Shown here: positions 20,825 through 29,386 of the stretch, piece after piece
How the letters are laid out: each line of letters opens with the position of its first letter
Position numbering within the stretch: position 1 is the stretch's first letter
IMG/VR virus record: IMGVR_UViG_3300036759_000018
Location: 1-30,045 of that record
Strand: one strand, 5' to 3'
DNA length: 30,045 bases
Origin: a virus
Notes under the pieces: model-generated
What the model saw: only the letters and a program-made list of their open reading frames with translations
Told to the model about the DNA's origin: nothing
Databases searched by the model: none
Position numbers and translations under genes: made by a program

Positions 20825-21406
20825 CTACGCTTCGACGGGCTCGCCGGTCATCGCGAGCGCCGGGACCGAGAGCCCCGGATGGTCGCTCATGATGTACCAG
20901 GAGGTCGTCGAGGCGAGTACCTGGAATTCGAGCGGGAAACGAACGGCGTCCGAGCGATTCAGATTCCACTCGACGTCGCCCTGCAGCGACACGCGGGGGA
21001 AGACGAATCGGAACGTATAGGCGCCGTCGATTCCGTCGACGACCATCGCTCGAACGTCCGAGGCGCCCGCGTCGGGCGGTGTGTATTTCGCGGGCGGCCC
21101 GGCGACGACGGTTCCGCCGCGGAACGCGAGCACGAGCGTATCCTCGTCGAATTCCATTAGCTCGAAGCCGATCACTTTCGGCTCGGACGTGATCAGGACG
21201 CGGACGGGTTCGAGCGACTGCCACGCGGCGATATCCGTTTGGTCGCGCGAGATGGTGAACGTGACGCCGTCCTCGGAGATGTAGCCGATATCGGTCCACG
21301 GATCGTCGAGCGGATCGAGGTCGGCGGGTAGCGTCGTACCGTCGGGGGCGACCCAGACGTGGCCGGTTCCGGCTACGACGACGTTTGCAGCTTCGAGCCC
21401 AGGCAT
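20825..21406 (-). CDS. Major tail (tube) protein
   Basis: 193 residues, ATG at 21404-21406 with GGGAGGG upstream, a stronger site than most genes here, as expected for an abundant protein. Beta-rich throughout: ANVVVAGTGHVWVAPDG, WTDIGYISEDGVTFTISRD, PVRVLITSEPKVIGFELMEF, AYTFRFVFPRVSLQGDVEW. The sequence E-x-x-DIGYISEDG-V near the N-terminus is a common tail tube feature in actinophages. It sits between the tail terminator and chaperone genes, as in other siphophages. Confidence 0.88.
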   Translation of the reverse strand: MPGLEAANVVVAGTGHVWVAPDGTTLPADLDPLDDPWTDIGYISEDGVTFTISRDQTDIAAWQSLEPVRVLITSEPKVIGFELMEFDEDTLVLAFRGGTVVAGPPAKYTPPDAGASDVRAMVVDGIDGAYTFRFVFPRVSLQGDVEWNLNRSDAVRFPLEFQVLASTTSWYIMSDHPGLSVPALAMTGEPVEA

Positions 21407-21410
21407 GGGG

Positions 21411-21845
21411 CTATCCCTCCCTGTTCGGGGTGGTCGTGATCGACACGTCGAAGACGTATCGGGGGCGAGCCGGGGCGTACGACTCGTCCGGGACGTAGCG
21501 CAGCGAGCCGAACGTGACGGCGTGCACGACGCCGTCGGGCTCGACGCGGTCGGTTAGGAATGCCAGCGAGGCGCGCACGGTCGCGGCGAGTCGATGGGCG
21601 GCATGCTTCCCGCCGCCGTACGCGTCGATTTGCAGGTCGCACTCGTCGACGACGAGCGGTAGCGAGAACGGCGGAATCCCGCCGACGCGCTGGACGAGGA
21701 CGATCGGCTGCGCGACGTCGTCGGGCTTCGTCTTCGGCCAGCTCGTATAGACGCGCTCGCCGACGAGCGCCTCGACCGGCGGCGACGAGCGCAGGTACGT
21801 CGAGACGAGCCGCTCGACGTCGGGCAGGATTTCGATCGTCGTCAC
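21411..21845 (-). CDS. Tail terminator protein
   Basis: 144 residues, GTG at 21843-21845 in a GTGA overlap. Pattern of a small alpha/beta protein: N-terminal helix (DVERLVSTYLRSSPPVEALVG), strands PIVLVQRVGG and CDLQIDAYGGGK, helix AAHRLAATVRASLAFL and C-terminal strand RYVFDVSITTTP. This order matches gpU/DUF3168-type terminators that cap the tail tube. It lies directly before the major tail protein. Confidence 0.8.
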   Translation of the reverse strand: MTTIEILPDVERLVSTYLRSSPPVEALVGERVYTSWPKTKPDDVAQPIVLVQRVGGIPPFSLPLVVDECDLQIDAYGGGKHAAHRLAATVRASLAFLTDRVEPDGVVHAVTFGSLRYVPDESYAPARPRYVFDVSITTTPNREG

Positions 21846-22183
21846 GAGGGCTCGTACCTCGTGCCGGTCGTCTCGACGCCGCGCTGCACGGGCCGGTACG
21901 GCGGGTTATTCGCCGTCCCGTATTCGAGCCAATGCCAGAACGGCGAGCCGACGAATAGATGCGCCTCGCCTCGCTCGGCGATTTGGGCGCGCGGGTCGTA
22001 ACTTCGGGCCATTACGCCGTCGTCTCGGGGGACGGCGGCGACGATCGCCTCGCCGATGATCTTCGAGCTGTCGAGCAGGTAGGGCTCGGCCTCGCGCCCG
22101 AGGTCGTCGACGGCGTCACGGTTGATCGTCACGGCGACGCGCTCGATCGAGACGGCGCCGTCTTGACTTCGGCGGCGTCTCAT
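21842..22183 (-). CDS. HK97 gp10-like head-tail/neck protein
   Basis: 113 residues from the ATG at 22181-22183, in an ATGA overlap; longer starts would lie inside the previous gene. The C-terminal part, HLFVGSPFWHWLEYGTANNPP, shows the W-x-E-x-GT turn typical of HK97 gp10-like proteins, followed by YRPVQRGV. The N-terminal part has strands and a helix (ERVAVTINRDAVDDLGREAE). It would sit at the head-tail junction or as a tail completion protein. Confidence 0.82.
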   Translation of the reverse strand: MRRRRSQDGAVSIERVAVTINRDAVDDLGREAEPYLLDSSKIIGEAIVAAVPRDDGVMARSYDPRAQIAERGEAHLFVGSPFWHWLEYGTANNPPYRPVQRGVETTGTRYEPS

Positions 22184-22515
22184 CGCGCGAGGGTCAGCTC
22201 GGCCTCGACGTGATGGACCGAGCGGGTCGAGGGATTCCAAACCGGATTCGGGTCGCCGTCCAGCTCGTAGAGGACGCCGTCGATCGAGATCGCGTCCCAG
22301 CCTTCGAGCGGCGCGTCGGCCGGTAGCCAGCAGCGAAACCGGGACGTCAAGAGCCCGCCCTCGTGATCTTCGCCCGAGGCGAGCTGCTGTAGCTCGACGA
22401 CGGTCGCTGTCTCGGTCGTCCCGTAGGTCGGGTCGCCGAGCGCGTCCTCGCCGGTCGCGTCGCGCTGTAGCAGCGTTGCCGGACGCGTCAGCAGGTGGTC
22501 GAGCGTGACGGTCAC
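22180..22515 (-). CDS. Head closure / stopper protein
   Basis: 111 residues from the GTG at 22513-22515, in a GTGA overlap. Beta-barrel-like pattern: LLTRPATLLQRDA, TETATVVELQQLASG, SRFRCWLPADAPLEGWDAI, GVLYELDGDP and final VHHVEAELTLAR. The segment W-x-x-I-x-I-DG-V-x-Y-E/L near the C-terminus is common in SPP1 gp16/HK97 gp7-type stoppers. Gene order between connector and gp10-like gene agrees. Confidence 0.78.
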   Translation of the reverse strand: MTVTLDHLLTRPATLLQRDATGEDALGDPTYGTTETATVVELQQLASGEDHEGGLLTSRFRCWLPADAPLEGWDAISIDGVLYELDGDPNPVWNPSTRSVHHVEAELTLAR

Positions 22516-23036
22516 GGCTTTATTCCCGAGAGGGCGTCCGGGTCCGAGCCGCCGGGGAACGATGCGGCGTCCCAGAACGCGACGAGATTGTCGTAGTCGG
22601 CCTGCCACCAGCCGACGGGCCACGGGTACGCGGCGCCGCCGACGTGCAGCTCGTAGACGCCCTGCGAGCCCGCCCAGGGCGCGAGCAACTTCCGCTCGGC
22701 GTCACTCAGCGCGAGGGCCGAGTCGATCGAGGGCGGCCCCGCGAGCCGGTACGAGTAGGCGCCGATCGACTCACTGACGACCTGCGTCGACGAGAGCCCC
22801 GACGAGCCCGCGAGCCGGGCGGCGATGGTCAGCAGCGCGGCCTGTACGGGCGGCGGGGCGGGGTCGGGGATCGGGTTCGGCCAGAGGGCGGCCGAGACGG
22901 CGAGCGTCGCGAGCAGCGCCGCGCGGGCGGCGTCCTCGGGGGCGAGGTTCGGGAAGAGCTGCTGCAGCTCGCAGGGGTCGAGCGCAGGCGCCGAGACGGC
23001 GTTCGCCGTGTCCGGTCGCGGCGCCTGCGTCGACAC
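22512..23036 (-). CDS. Head-tail connector (gp6-like)
   Basis: 174 residues, GTG at 23034-23036, three bases after the capsid stop. Mainly helical: CELQQLFPNLAPEDAARAAL, ALLTIAARLAGSSGL, then SESIGAYSYRLA and LSDAERKLLAPWAG. The SESIG-x-YSYR stretch is a known sign of HK97 gp6-like adaptors in actinophages. It is the first gene after the capsid, where the adaptor normally lies. The C-terminal ~40 residues are aromatic and Gly/Pro-rich. Confidence 0.85.
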   Translation of the reverse strand: MSTQAPRPDTANAVSAPALDPCELQQLFPNLAPEDAARAALLATLAVSAALWPNPIPDPAPPPVQAALLTIAARLAGSSGLSSTQVVSESIGAYSYRLAGPPSIDSALALSDAERKLLAPWAGSQGVYELHVGGAAYPWPVGWWQADYDNLVAFWDAASFPGGSDPDALSGIKP

Positions 23037-23039
23037 TCG

Positions 23040-23915
23040 TTACGCCGTCCAGTCGGCGAATTCGAACGGCGCGATTGCGACGCCGGTCGTCGGGTCGAGC
23101 GGACGACCGATCGCGACGCCGACCCGGATATACATCCGAAACGCCGTCAGGTCATCCTGGAACGCGTTCGCGATGATCGCGCCGGTTCCGTCCTGCAAGA
23201 CGGCCGCGTCCGAGCGATCGAACGTGATGTCTTGCCGTAGCCCGACGAGCAGGTACGTCCAGTCGCCGACGAGCGCGTCGCCCTTCGTCGCGTCCCAGAC
23301 GGGGGACACGACGACGGGCCAGCCGTAGATGTTGTTTCCGGGCGCCTCGCCCGCCGGGGCGAGGGTCGTGCGCAGGTAGCCGCGAAGCGCCGAGCCGATC
23401 GCCGAGCTGGCGGCGATCCCGTCGGGGACGGCCCCGCTCGCCTCGACCTGCGCGGCGGCGGCGTCGATCGCTTCGAGCGCGTCTGCGCCCGTCTGCGCGG
23501 CGCCTGCGAGCCCGGCGATCCCGCCGGTCGGGAACGATGCCGGGGCGCCCGTGCCGAAGAGCACGGCGGCGTCGAGCGTCTTCGCGATCGCGGTCGCGAA
23601 CGCGTCGCGGACCTCGTCCCAAATCGGAAAACCGGCGTCGTCGACGAACGCGTTCGGGATCGCTGCGACGGCCGCGATCTCTTCGGCCGTGACCTGCGAG
23701 ACGCCCCATTCGATCTTCGTCGCGGGCTTCCGACCGCCGTAGGTCGGGTTTACGAATCCGGCGACGGGCAGGAATGAGACGATCGGAATCGAGGCGAGCC
23801 CCGACGACATGCGTCGCACGTTCCCGAGCGAGAGGACGACCGACTGCCGTCGGGCCTGCCCGAGCAGCGCGTCGACCATCTCGCGGGGAATGAGATTTGC
23901 ATAGTCGGTTGCCAA
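23040..23915 (-). CDS. Major capsid protein (HK97 fold)
   Basis: 291 residues, with a TTG start at 23913-23915 supported by a strong GGAGG 8 bases upstream; no ATG or GTG is as well placed. Sequence: N-terminal MATDYANLIPREMVDALLG, VLSLGNVRRMSSGLASIPIVSF, KIEWGVSQVTAEEIAAVAAIP, then an FGTGAP loop and the C-terminal NAFQDDLTAFRMYIRVGVAIG that is typical of HK97-type capsids of actinophages. The place before the gp6-like connector supports it. It is separated from the scaffold gene by four fibre-type genes. No processed delta domain or protease gene was recognised. Confidence 0.9.
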   Translation of the reverse strand: MATDYANLIPREMVDALLGQARRQSVVLSLGNVRRMSSGLASIPIVSFLPVAGFVNPTYGGRKPATKIEWGVSQVTAEEIAAVAAIPNAFVDDAGFPIWDEVRDAFATAIAKTLDAAVLFGTGAPASFPTGGIAGLAGAAQTGADALEAIDAAAAQVEASGAVPDGIAASSAIGSALRGYLRTTLAPAGEAPGNNIYGWPVVVSPVWDATKGDALVGDWTYLLVGLRQDITFDRSDAAVLQDGTGAIIANAFQDDLTAFRMYIRVGVAIGRPLDPTTGVAIAPFEFADWTA

Positions 23916-23989
23916 GTCGAGAACCTCCGGGGTGAGTCGGATCGGTTCTCGGCTCGGTCCCGCCGTGGCCGAGGTCTGCGGGCTTCGGT

Positions 23990-24027
23990 GACACGTAGCG
24001 GCGTCCTGCGCCCAGCGCCTACGTGTC
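23990..24027. terminator. Perfect 9-bp hairpin between fibre cassette and capsid gene
   Basis: GACACGTAG (23990-23998) and CTACGTGTC (24019-24027) are exact complements; inside, GGCG-TCCTG-CGCC can form a second stem. It lies in the only sizeable intergenic gap (23916-24080) of the virion operon. It could end or slow transcription of the fibre cassette or be an RNA-processing site that sets capsid mRNA free. No T-run is present, and no promoter for the capsid gene is obvious in this gap. Confidence 0.6.
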
Positions 24028-24080
24028 GATCAGCTCAGAGGGTACGTCGCGGCCCATGATCGAGCAAGTCGCCGCACGCT

Positions 24081-25175
24081 CTATGCGAGCCGGACGGGCG
24101 AGACGAATATCGACCGTTGGAACGTCGAGGCGCCCGCGTCCGCCGACTTTATATAGCGCATTCGGATTGTCTGGCCCGCCGTCGCGTCTATTTCGGCGGC
24201 GGTATAAACGCTCTTGTAGACGTTAGGGCTCGACGTCTCGATCGACGTGATTCCCGCGACGACCGGGGCGGCCCATGCGCCGATACCGACCCCTGCCTGA
24301 ATGAACGTCAATACCGCGCCCGGCGTTGTAAATCCCGCTTGACACTCGACGAGGTATCGGCCCGCACGCGGCACGACAAACGAGGGGCCGACCGTCGGCG
24401 TATCGACCCATACGCCCCCACCTGCCCAGGGAATCGCTTCGTTCGCCCCGTTCGCAGCGACCGCGCGCGTCGCGCCGACACACTCCCACTTATTCGCGCC
24501 GGTCGCGCCCGCGTTGTAGCGCAGGCGCCATTGGAACGTCGGCGCGGTGAGACTGTCGACGAGGATCGTCTCTTGCCCGTCGACGGGATTCGCCGGGAAG
24601 GTCGTCGCGTAGCCGGGCGCGCCGAGCGGGCGCCAGGCGCCCCACGCCCCTGCGACGCGGTAGCGTTCCCAGCGCCCCGCGCCGCTCGTCGCCCAGACCT
24701 CTTGCCGGACGTTGTTTCCGTCGTAGACGACGGCGAAGCCGAGCAGGTTGCCGACGCTCGACGAGGGAACGTTGCTCGCGCTCGACGCCGAGCGGTACCA
24801 GCCGTTGCTCGTGCCGATGTTCCAATCGGCGAGGTTCTGCGCCGTCGTCCGAAGCCGTTGCGGCAGGACGGTATCGATGCTGTCCCACTGAGCGACGGGC
24901 GTCGAGACGTCGACATGCAGCAGCTTCCCGAGATCGTTATCCGGGTCGATCTCGGGTAGCGCGGGCTCGCCGGGCGGCCCCTGCGGGCCGCGCCAGGGGC
25001 CGAGGTTTTCCCAGACGTCGTCCTCGTAGACCCACGCCTCGCCCGTGTCCTCGACGATGTAGATATAGCCGGGCTCGCCCGCGGGCGGCAGCGCGGCCTC
25101 GTTCGGGACGTTCCCGTACTCGCTCGGGGGGCCGGGCGGTCCGGCGGGGCCGCTGGCGACGGCGTAGGCGCTCAT
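24081..25175 (-). CDS. Tail fibre / receptor-binding protein with short collagen-like parts
   Basis: 364 residues from the ATG at 25173-25175, in an ATGA overlap; longer in-frame starts lie within the previous gene. N-terminus has a short Gly-x-y run (residues ~9-17), then a bead ending GEAWVYEDDVWENLG, a second short run (GPQGPPGEP), and a phage-fibre region (LPQRLRTTAQNLADWN, NGWYRSASSASN, VYDGNNVRQEVWATSGAGRWE). The C-terminal ~140 residues are beta-rich and look like a jelly-roll binding domain (VPRAGRYLVECQAGF). It is the last of the cassette before the capsid gene. Target unknown. Confidence 0.78.
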   Translation of the reverse strand: MSAYAVASGPAGPPGPPSEYGNVPNEAALPPAGEPGYIYIVEDTGEAWVYEDDVWENLGPWRGPQGPPGEPALPEIDPDNDLGKLLHVDVSTPVAQWDSIDTVLPQRLRTTAQNLADWNIGTSNGWYRSASSASNVPSSSVGNLLGFAVVYDGNNVRQEVWATSGAGRWERYRVAGAWGAWRPLGAPGYATTFPANPVDGQETILVDSLTAPTFQWRLRYNAGATGANKWECVGATRAVAANGANEAIPWAGGGVWVDTPTVGPSFVVPRAGRYLVECQAGFTTPGAVLTFIQAGVGIGAWAAPVVAGITSIETSSPNVYKSVYTAAEIDATAGQTIRMRYIKSADAGASTFQRSIFVSPVRLA

Positions 25176-25852
25176 GTCGCGATCACGCTCGGGGCGGCGA
25201 CGGCGGGGGCGGCGCTCGCGGGACGTAACGCGACGATGCAGGCTGCAGCTTGGTCGGTATCCGAGACGGTTCCCTGGACGCGTGTCGCGGCCGGAGTCGC
25301 GAGGTCGCGGTCGCCAATCACGATGTAGCCCGTCCCGGCGAAGAGCCCCGAGGGGGTCGTGTCCGAGTCGACGAAATCGGTCGTCGGCGCGTCCCAGGTG
25401 AACGTATACGCAGCGTTCGGATCGTTCCCAAATATGCCGACTAATTTCGCGTTCGCCGTTAGCGGGGTGATCAGCGCCGTCGGCCAAACATCATCGAACG
25501 AGATCGTCGAAAAGACGGGCGCGACATCGAGCGGGGTCGCGGGCTCGCAGCCGCGGTATGCGGCGAGGACTGAAATCCCGGCCGCATTCGCCGCGAAGAT
25601 GTTCGTCCAAGTCGCCGACTCGGCGCCGATGCGGCGTTTCCAGAAAACCGACAGCGTCGTATCGTTCGAGCCCGCGTTCACTTGCCCGATCTTGGTCCAG
25701 CCGGTTGGCGGCGTTCCGCTCGTCGAGTGTGCGGCGTCGGTCGCGGTCGCGAGTAGCAGCGTGTCGTCGTCGGCGCAGCCTGCGGGCTCGGCGATGGTGA
25801 AGCCGCGGACGGTGTCGAAGGTGACGCGACTCGCGCCGACGCGGGCGATCAC
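25172..25852 (-). CDS. Fibre-cassette beta-rich protein
   Basis: 226 residues, GTG at 25850-25852 in a GTGA overlap. Beta-rich from end to end: [74 protein letters not shown]. The pattern ("...GWT.I..." then "..VFWK..." then "..V.AYRG") is common in surface- and fibre-associated proteins of phages and bacteria. It lies between two fibre genes, so a fibre tip or accessory is likely. The DNA seems slightly less GC-rich than neighbours. Confidence 0.7.
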   Translation of the reverse strand: MIARVGASRVTFDTVRGFTIAEPAGCADDDTLLLATATDAAHSTSGTPPTGWTKIGQVNAGSNDTTLSVFWKRRIGAESATWTNIFAANAAGISVLAAYRGCEPATPLDVAPVFSTISFDDVWPTALITPLTANAKLVGIFGNDPNAAYTFTWDAPTTDFVDSDTTPSGLFAGTGYIVIGDRDLATPAATRVQGTVSDTDQAAACIVALRPASAAPAVAAPSVIAT

Positions 25853-27651
25853 GGCGCCCCCAGGGTCAGCGTGACAATCAGCCCTTTTGCCCCTGTCCCG
25901 GCGGCGTCGACGTCGGCGCGCAGCTCGTCGCCGTTCGCGAGGGTTCGATGCGCGGCGTCGATGACGGGCGGGACGGCGGCGTCTTTCGAGTCGCGTTCGC
26001 CCGCGTCAATCGTGATACGCGTCGAGAGAATGTCGGCGCTCTGGACGGGGTTCGCAACTTGGACGGTGATCGCGCCCGACGACGAGGGGGTGATGACGTG
26101 CGCCTGCGCGGCGAGGACGACGAGCCCGTCGAGCAGCGCCGGGATCGCGGCGTACGCCTTCCCGTCGCCGGTCGTGAGCGTCGCCGTCGGATCGGTGACA
26201 AGCTCAAACAGCCGCGAGACGACGACCGGCGCCGCAATGACCATCCCGCGAAAATTGAAAAACCAGCCCGACGTCGTCGAGTCGGCGACGAGCAGCGGTT
26301 TCGAGACATGCCCGACGGTCGTCGGCTGCGTCGTCGTCAACGCGCCCGCGGTCGTCGGCGAGAGGTAGTAGACCGAGCCCGCTGTCAGCCCCGACAGTCC
26401 GGCGACGCGGCCGACCGGAACGAGATTGAAGTGATTCGCGTCCTGCACGAGCCCGACGATCCCGACGACCTCGGCGTTCACGACCGAGTCGGCCTGCGCT
26501 TTCGCGTAGTTGGTCCCGTTCATCCGTAGGACGTCGCCGACGGCGAATCCGTGCGCCGTCTTTGTGATCGGCCGCGCGACCTGGCCCGAATTGACTTGCG
26601 CGGTGATCGCCCCGGAGATCGTGCCGATCTCCTGTAGCGCGGCCTCGACCTGGCTCGCGGCGTAGAAGCCGCCCGCGTCGACGAGCGAGATCGCGCTCGC
26701 GTCGTGCGCGTCGGTCGGGTCGGCGAGATGGTCGGCGAGCGCGGTCGCGGTCGTCGTGTCGACGGGACCGGCTGGCCCTTCGGGACCCTCTGGCCCTTCC
26801 GGGCCGAGCAGCGTTATCCCGGTGTAGACCCACGCGGCGCCCTGCTTGTCCCAAACGCGGCCGTTGTCTTCGAGGTAGAGATCGCCGTCCTCGCCGCCCG
26901 AGTCGCTCGGTACGCCGGACCCGTAGAGCCATTCCGTCGACTCGCCTTCCGGCCCTTCCGGTCCGGGGTCGCCCTCTGGCCCGGCGATCCCTTGCGGCCC
27001 TTCGGGGCCGGGGTCGCCCTGCGGCCCTTCCGGACCGGTTGCGCCGGGCGTGCCGGGCGGCCCTTGCGCGCCTGTCGCGCCGGGCGGGCCTGTCCCGCCG
27101 GGGTCGCCTTGCGGCCCCTCGGGTCCCGTCGGGCCGGGGTCGCCCTGCGGGCCGGGCGGCCCTGCGGGTCCGACGATGGCGCCCGCGTCGACCCAGGTCG
27201 AGCCGTCCCAGACGTACATATGACCGTCGGCCTCGACGATCCAGACGTCGCCCGGCGAGGCATCGGTCGGCAGGTCGCCGACGGTCGGTACCGAGCCCTG
27301 CACTTCGAGCCCGGCGCCCGGCTCGCCCTGCGGGCCTTGCGGTCCGGCTGGCCCTGCGGGGCCGGTCGAGCCCGGCGGCCCCTGCGCACCCGTCGAGCCC
27401 GGCGGGCCGGGCGGTCCCGTGGCGCCCGGCGCACCCGTCGCACCCGCGGCGCCCTCGACGCCCTGCGGCCCCTGCGGGCCGGGGACGCCCTGTAGCCCCT
27501 GCGGTCCGGGCGGGCCGGTCGCGCCGTCGTCGCCGGGCGGGCCGGGATCACCCGGCGGCCCCTGCGGTCCGGGCGGGCCGACTTGTCCGCCCTCGACGAC
27601 CTCGACGGTCGCCGTGTCGCGGATGACCTCGATGACGTCAGTCGTCGACAT
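25849..27651 (-). CDS. Collagen-like tail fibre protein
   Basis: 600 residues, ATG at 27649-27651. Three Gly-x-y collagen-like blocks lie at residues ~25-113, 161-236 and 283-296, separated by two beads: [20 protein letters not shown] and [19 protein letters not shown]. Then comes [20 protein letters not shown] and VEAALQEIG, a widespread tail-fibre motif, a region with [20 protein letters not shown], and a beta-rich C-terminal domain. Collagen blocks form trimers that hold a long thin stalk. Such proteins are known on actinophage tails and sometimes on capsid surfaces, and this cassette lies among head genes. It overlaps the preceding gene by 14 bases. Confidence 0.88.
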   Translation of the reverse strand: MSTTDVIEVIRDTATVEVVEGGQVGPPGPQGPPGDPGPPGDDGATGPPGPQGLQGVPGPQGPQGVEGAAGATGAPGATGPPGPPGSTGAQGPPGSTGPAGPAGPQGPQGEPGAGLEVQGSVPTVGDLPTDASPGDVWIVEADGHMYVWDGSTWVDAGAIVGPAGPPGPQGDPGPTGPEGPQGDPGGTGPPGATGAQGPPGTPGATGPEGPQGDPGPEGPQGIAGPEGDPGPEGPEGESTEWLYGSGVPSDSGGEDGDLYLEDNGRVWDKQGAAWVYTGITLLGPEGPEGPEGPAGPVDTTTATALADHLADPTDAHDASAISLVDAGGFYAASQVEAALQEIGTISGAITAQVNSGQVARPITKTAHGFAVGDVLRMNGTNYAKAQADSVVNAEVVGIVGLVQDANHFNLVPVGRVAGLSGLTAGSVYYLSPTTAGALTTTQPTTVGHVSKPLLVADSTTSGWFFNFRGMVIAAPVVVSRLFELVTDPTATLTTGDGKAYAAIPALLDGLVVLAAQAHVITPSSSGAITVQVANPVQSADILSTRITIDAGERDSKDAAVPPVIDAAHRTLANGDELRADVDAAGTGAKGLIVTLTLGAP

Positions 27652-27970
27652 CGGCGTTCGTCACGTCGCCCGTCACGGCCAGCGTCCCGCGGACCCAGGT
27701 CGTCACATCGCCGTTGTCTCGAACCTCGACGTCGTAGCGATACGAGCCGCAGTCGAGCCCGTCCTCGGGCTGCGCGATCGTGACCTCGCCGGGCTCGCCC
27801 TTCGTGACGCGCATCGTCAGCGGCTCGCGCCCGAGCGCCTTCGCCCAGCAGGCGACGACGACCGGGTCGGCGAGGTCGACGGGTTCGCCGCCCTCTAGGA
27901 ATCGGAACGTCTGCGCCCACGAGTCGCCGCGGTACGCGGAGAGGTCGACCGTGACGGGTAGCGCCGACAT
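27638..27970 (-). CDS. Small beta-rich fibre/baseplate accessory (BppU-N-like)
   Basis: 110 residues, ATG at 27968-27970, directly after the scaffold stop (TAGATG). Sequence: [29 protein letters not shown], with Y-R-G-D-S/T-F near the start and later [21 protein letters not shown]. This resembles the N-terminal domain of BppU/DUF2479-type baseplate proteins, which fixes fibres to the virion. It begins the fibre cassette and would be a good candidate for the anchor. Confidence 0.75.
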   Translation of the reverse strand: MSALPVTVDLSAYRGDSWAQTFRFLEGGEPVDLADPVVVACWAKALGREPLTMRVTKGEPGEVTIAQPEDGLDCGSYRYDVEVRDNGDVTTWVRGTLAVTGDVTNADVDD

Positions 27971-28561
27971 CTAGCGCCGTCCGACCTCGCGTAGCCAGTC
28001 GTCGGGCGTCTTCGGCGACGAGCCCGGCGGCGCCGAACGTCCGCCCTGCGTCACGAGCGGTCGTGTCCCGCCGTTCGTTTCGAGCGACATCTCGGGTCGC
28101 GCTTCGAGTAGCTCGGCGACGGCGGCCTCGGCTGCTCGGGCTCGTTCGTCCGAGTCCTCGATCGCGAGCAGCTCGGCGCGACGCGCTTCGGAGAGCAGCC
28201 GTCCGGCGTCCTGCGGGTAGCGCATCCGTCCGGCCGCGGCGATCGTGACCTCGGCGTCGAGCAGCCGTCCGGCGACGCTCGCGGCGCCCCGCTGCTCGGC
28301 CTCGCGGATCAGCTTCTCGGTTTCGGTTTCCTGCGCCTGCCGGTACGTCGCCAGCTCGCGCTCGGCCGTCTGCGCTCGCGTCTGCGCCTCGCGCAGCTCG
28401 CGGCGTCGCTGGGCGGCCTCGGCGTTGGCGCGCTCGACGAGCCGTCGGGCTCGTTCGTCGAGCCCTTCGAGGTCGCCGGGGTCGGGCGCCGTCGGGTCGG
28501 GCGCCGGGTCGGGCGGCGGCTGCGGGTCGGGGCTCGGGGTCGGGTTCGGATCGTCAGCCAT
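27971..28561 (-). CDS. Scaffolding protein
   Basis: 196 residues from the ATG at 28559-28561, overlapping the previous gene by 8 bases; an in-frame GTG three codons upstream is possible. Pro/Asp-rich N-terminus, then a long coiled coil (about residues 35-95: ERARRLVERANAEAAQRRRE, LREAQTRAQTAERELATYRQ), further helices with Ala/Arg, and a Gly/Ser-rich C-terminal part ending PDDWLREVGRR, like the C-terminal capsid-binding part of actinophage scaffolds. Scaffolds of this type shape the prohead and normally lie directly before the capsid gene; here four fibre-type genes are between them. Confidence 0.88.
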   Translation of the reverse strand: MADDPNPTPSPDPQPPPDPAPDPTAPDPGDLEGLDERARRLVERANAEAAQRRRELREAQTRAQTAERELATYRQAQETETEKLIREAEQRGAASVAGRLLDAEVTIAAAGRMRYPQDAGRLLSEARRAELLAIEDSDERARAAEAAVAELLEARPEMSLETNGGTRPLVTQGGRSAPPGSSPKTPDDWLREVGRR

Positions 28562-28793
28562 CGAGCCCACCCGCGTACGGGCTGTCGCCGAGATGGGCGG
28601 CCGTGCCCGGCTTCTCTTCGTCGGCCCGATCGTCGTCGACCTCTTCCGAGCGCTCGCCCGCGTAGGCGTGTTCGCCAGTCGCGGCGGCCTCGCCGATGTC
28701 GACCATGTCGCCCGGCTCGGGCTCGCGCTTCGTCCGGGTCGTCGTCGTCTCTTCGGTCGCCTCGCTTGGCGCCGTGCGTCGTCCTGCCATCAT
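28554..28793 (-). CDS. Small acidic protein between MuF-like and scaffold genes
   Basis: 79 residues from the ATG at 28791-28793, in an ATGA overlap (a second ATG is at 28788-28790). Thr/Glu/Asp-rich and probably disordered: ATEETTTTRTKREPEPG, then AATGEHAYAGERSEEVDDDRA. No motif. It may be a small head accessory or an assembly partner. Its existence is supported by overlaps at both ends. Confidence 0.7.
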   Translation of the reverse strand: MMAGRRTAPSEATEETTTTRTKREPEPGDMVDIGEAAATGEHAYAGERSEEVDDDRADEEKPGTAAHLGDSPYAGGLDG

Positions 28794-29386
28794 TCGCCCT
28801 CGCTTTCGAAAACAGGCGCGACCGAACATTGGTCGCGCTCGTGGAATGGGACCGAGTCGGCCGAGCTGTAGATCCGTTCGTCGGCGACGAGCTGGCACCA
28901 ATCGCAGCAGCTCGGGTCGACCTCTTTGCGCCAGCCGATGACACGCTCGCCCGCGACGGCGCCGCCCTCTTCGAGTCCGCCGCGCTCGGCGACGGCGAGA
29001 TCGTTCGAGGCGAGTCCCCAGGCGTACGACGCGGCGGCGAGCTGCGCCTCGCTCACGGTCGCGCCCTGCTCGACGAGCCCCCAGAGGCGCAGGATCGGCG
29101 AGGTCGCGACGGGCGAAGCCGCGTCGATCGCGACGCCCCGTAGCGCCCGGCCGATCGAGGGCGCGCGTCTCGGTTTCGCGCGCCTGCCGACGTAGGCGAT
29201 CGCGAGCGACGCCGACTGCATCTGCGCGCCCGCGACGAGCGGGGTCGCCGTCCGGTTGTAGAGGGTCATCGCCGACTGCGCCTCGGGCTCGGGTAGCCCG
29301 GCGATCAGCCCGCGCAGACGACGCTCGACGACGACGCCGAGCTGGCGCTGCGCCCGGCGATGCGCCCTGTCGACGGCGGTACTCAT
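28790..29386 (-). CDS. MuF-like minor head protein
   Basis: 198 residues from the ATG at 29384-29386, in an ATGA overlap with the portal. Helical N-terminal two thirds (DRAHRRAQRQLGVVVERRLR, SIGRALRGVAIDAAS), then the C-terminal PSCCDWCQLVADERIYSSAD and VPFHERDQCSVAPVFE. The C-x2-C ... F-H-x2-C-x-C/S set is the standard sign of the MuF/SPP1 gp7 C-terminal zinc-like fold in actinophages. These proteins are in the capsid interior and attach to the portal. No toxin domain is fused. Confidence 0.87.
   Translation of the reverse strand: MSTAVDRAHRRAQRQLGVVVERRLRGLIAGLPEPEAQSAMTLYNRTATPLVAGAQMQSASLAIAYVGRRAKPRRAPSIGRALRGVAIDAASPVATSPILRLWGLVEQGATVSEAQLAAASYAWGLASNDLAVAERGGLEEGGAVAGERVIGWRKEVDPSCCDWCQLVADERIYSSADSVPFHERDQCSVAPVFESEGE

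Noticed and set aside
26940-27600. Regular repeats in the collagen-like gene considered as CRISPR or tandem repeat array
   Set aside because: The period is 9 bases set by Gly-x-y codons within an open frame; there are no spacers of even length.
28790-29386. MuF protein with a fused toxin
   Set aside because: The protein ends directly after the Cys/His fold; there is no C-terminal extension.
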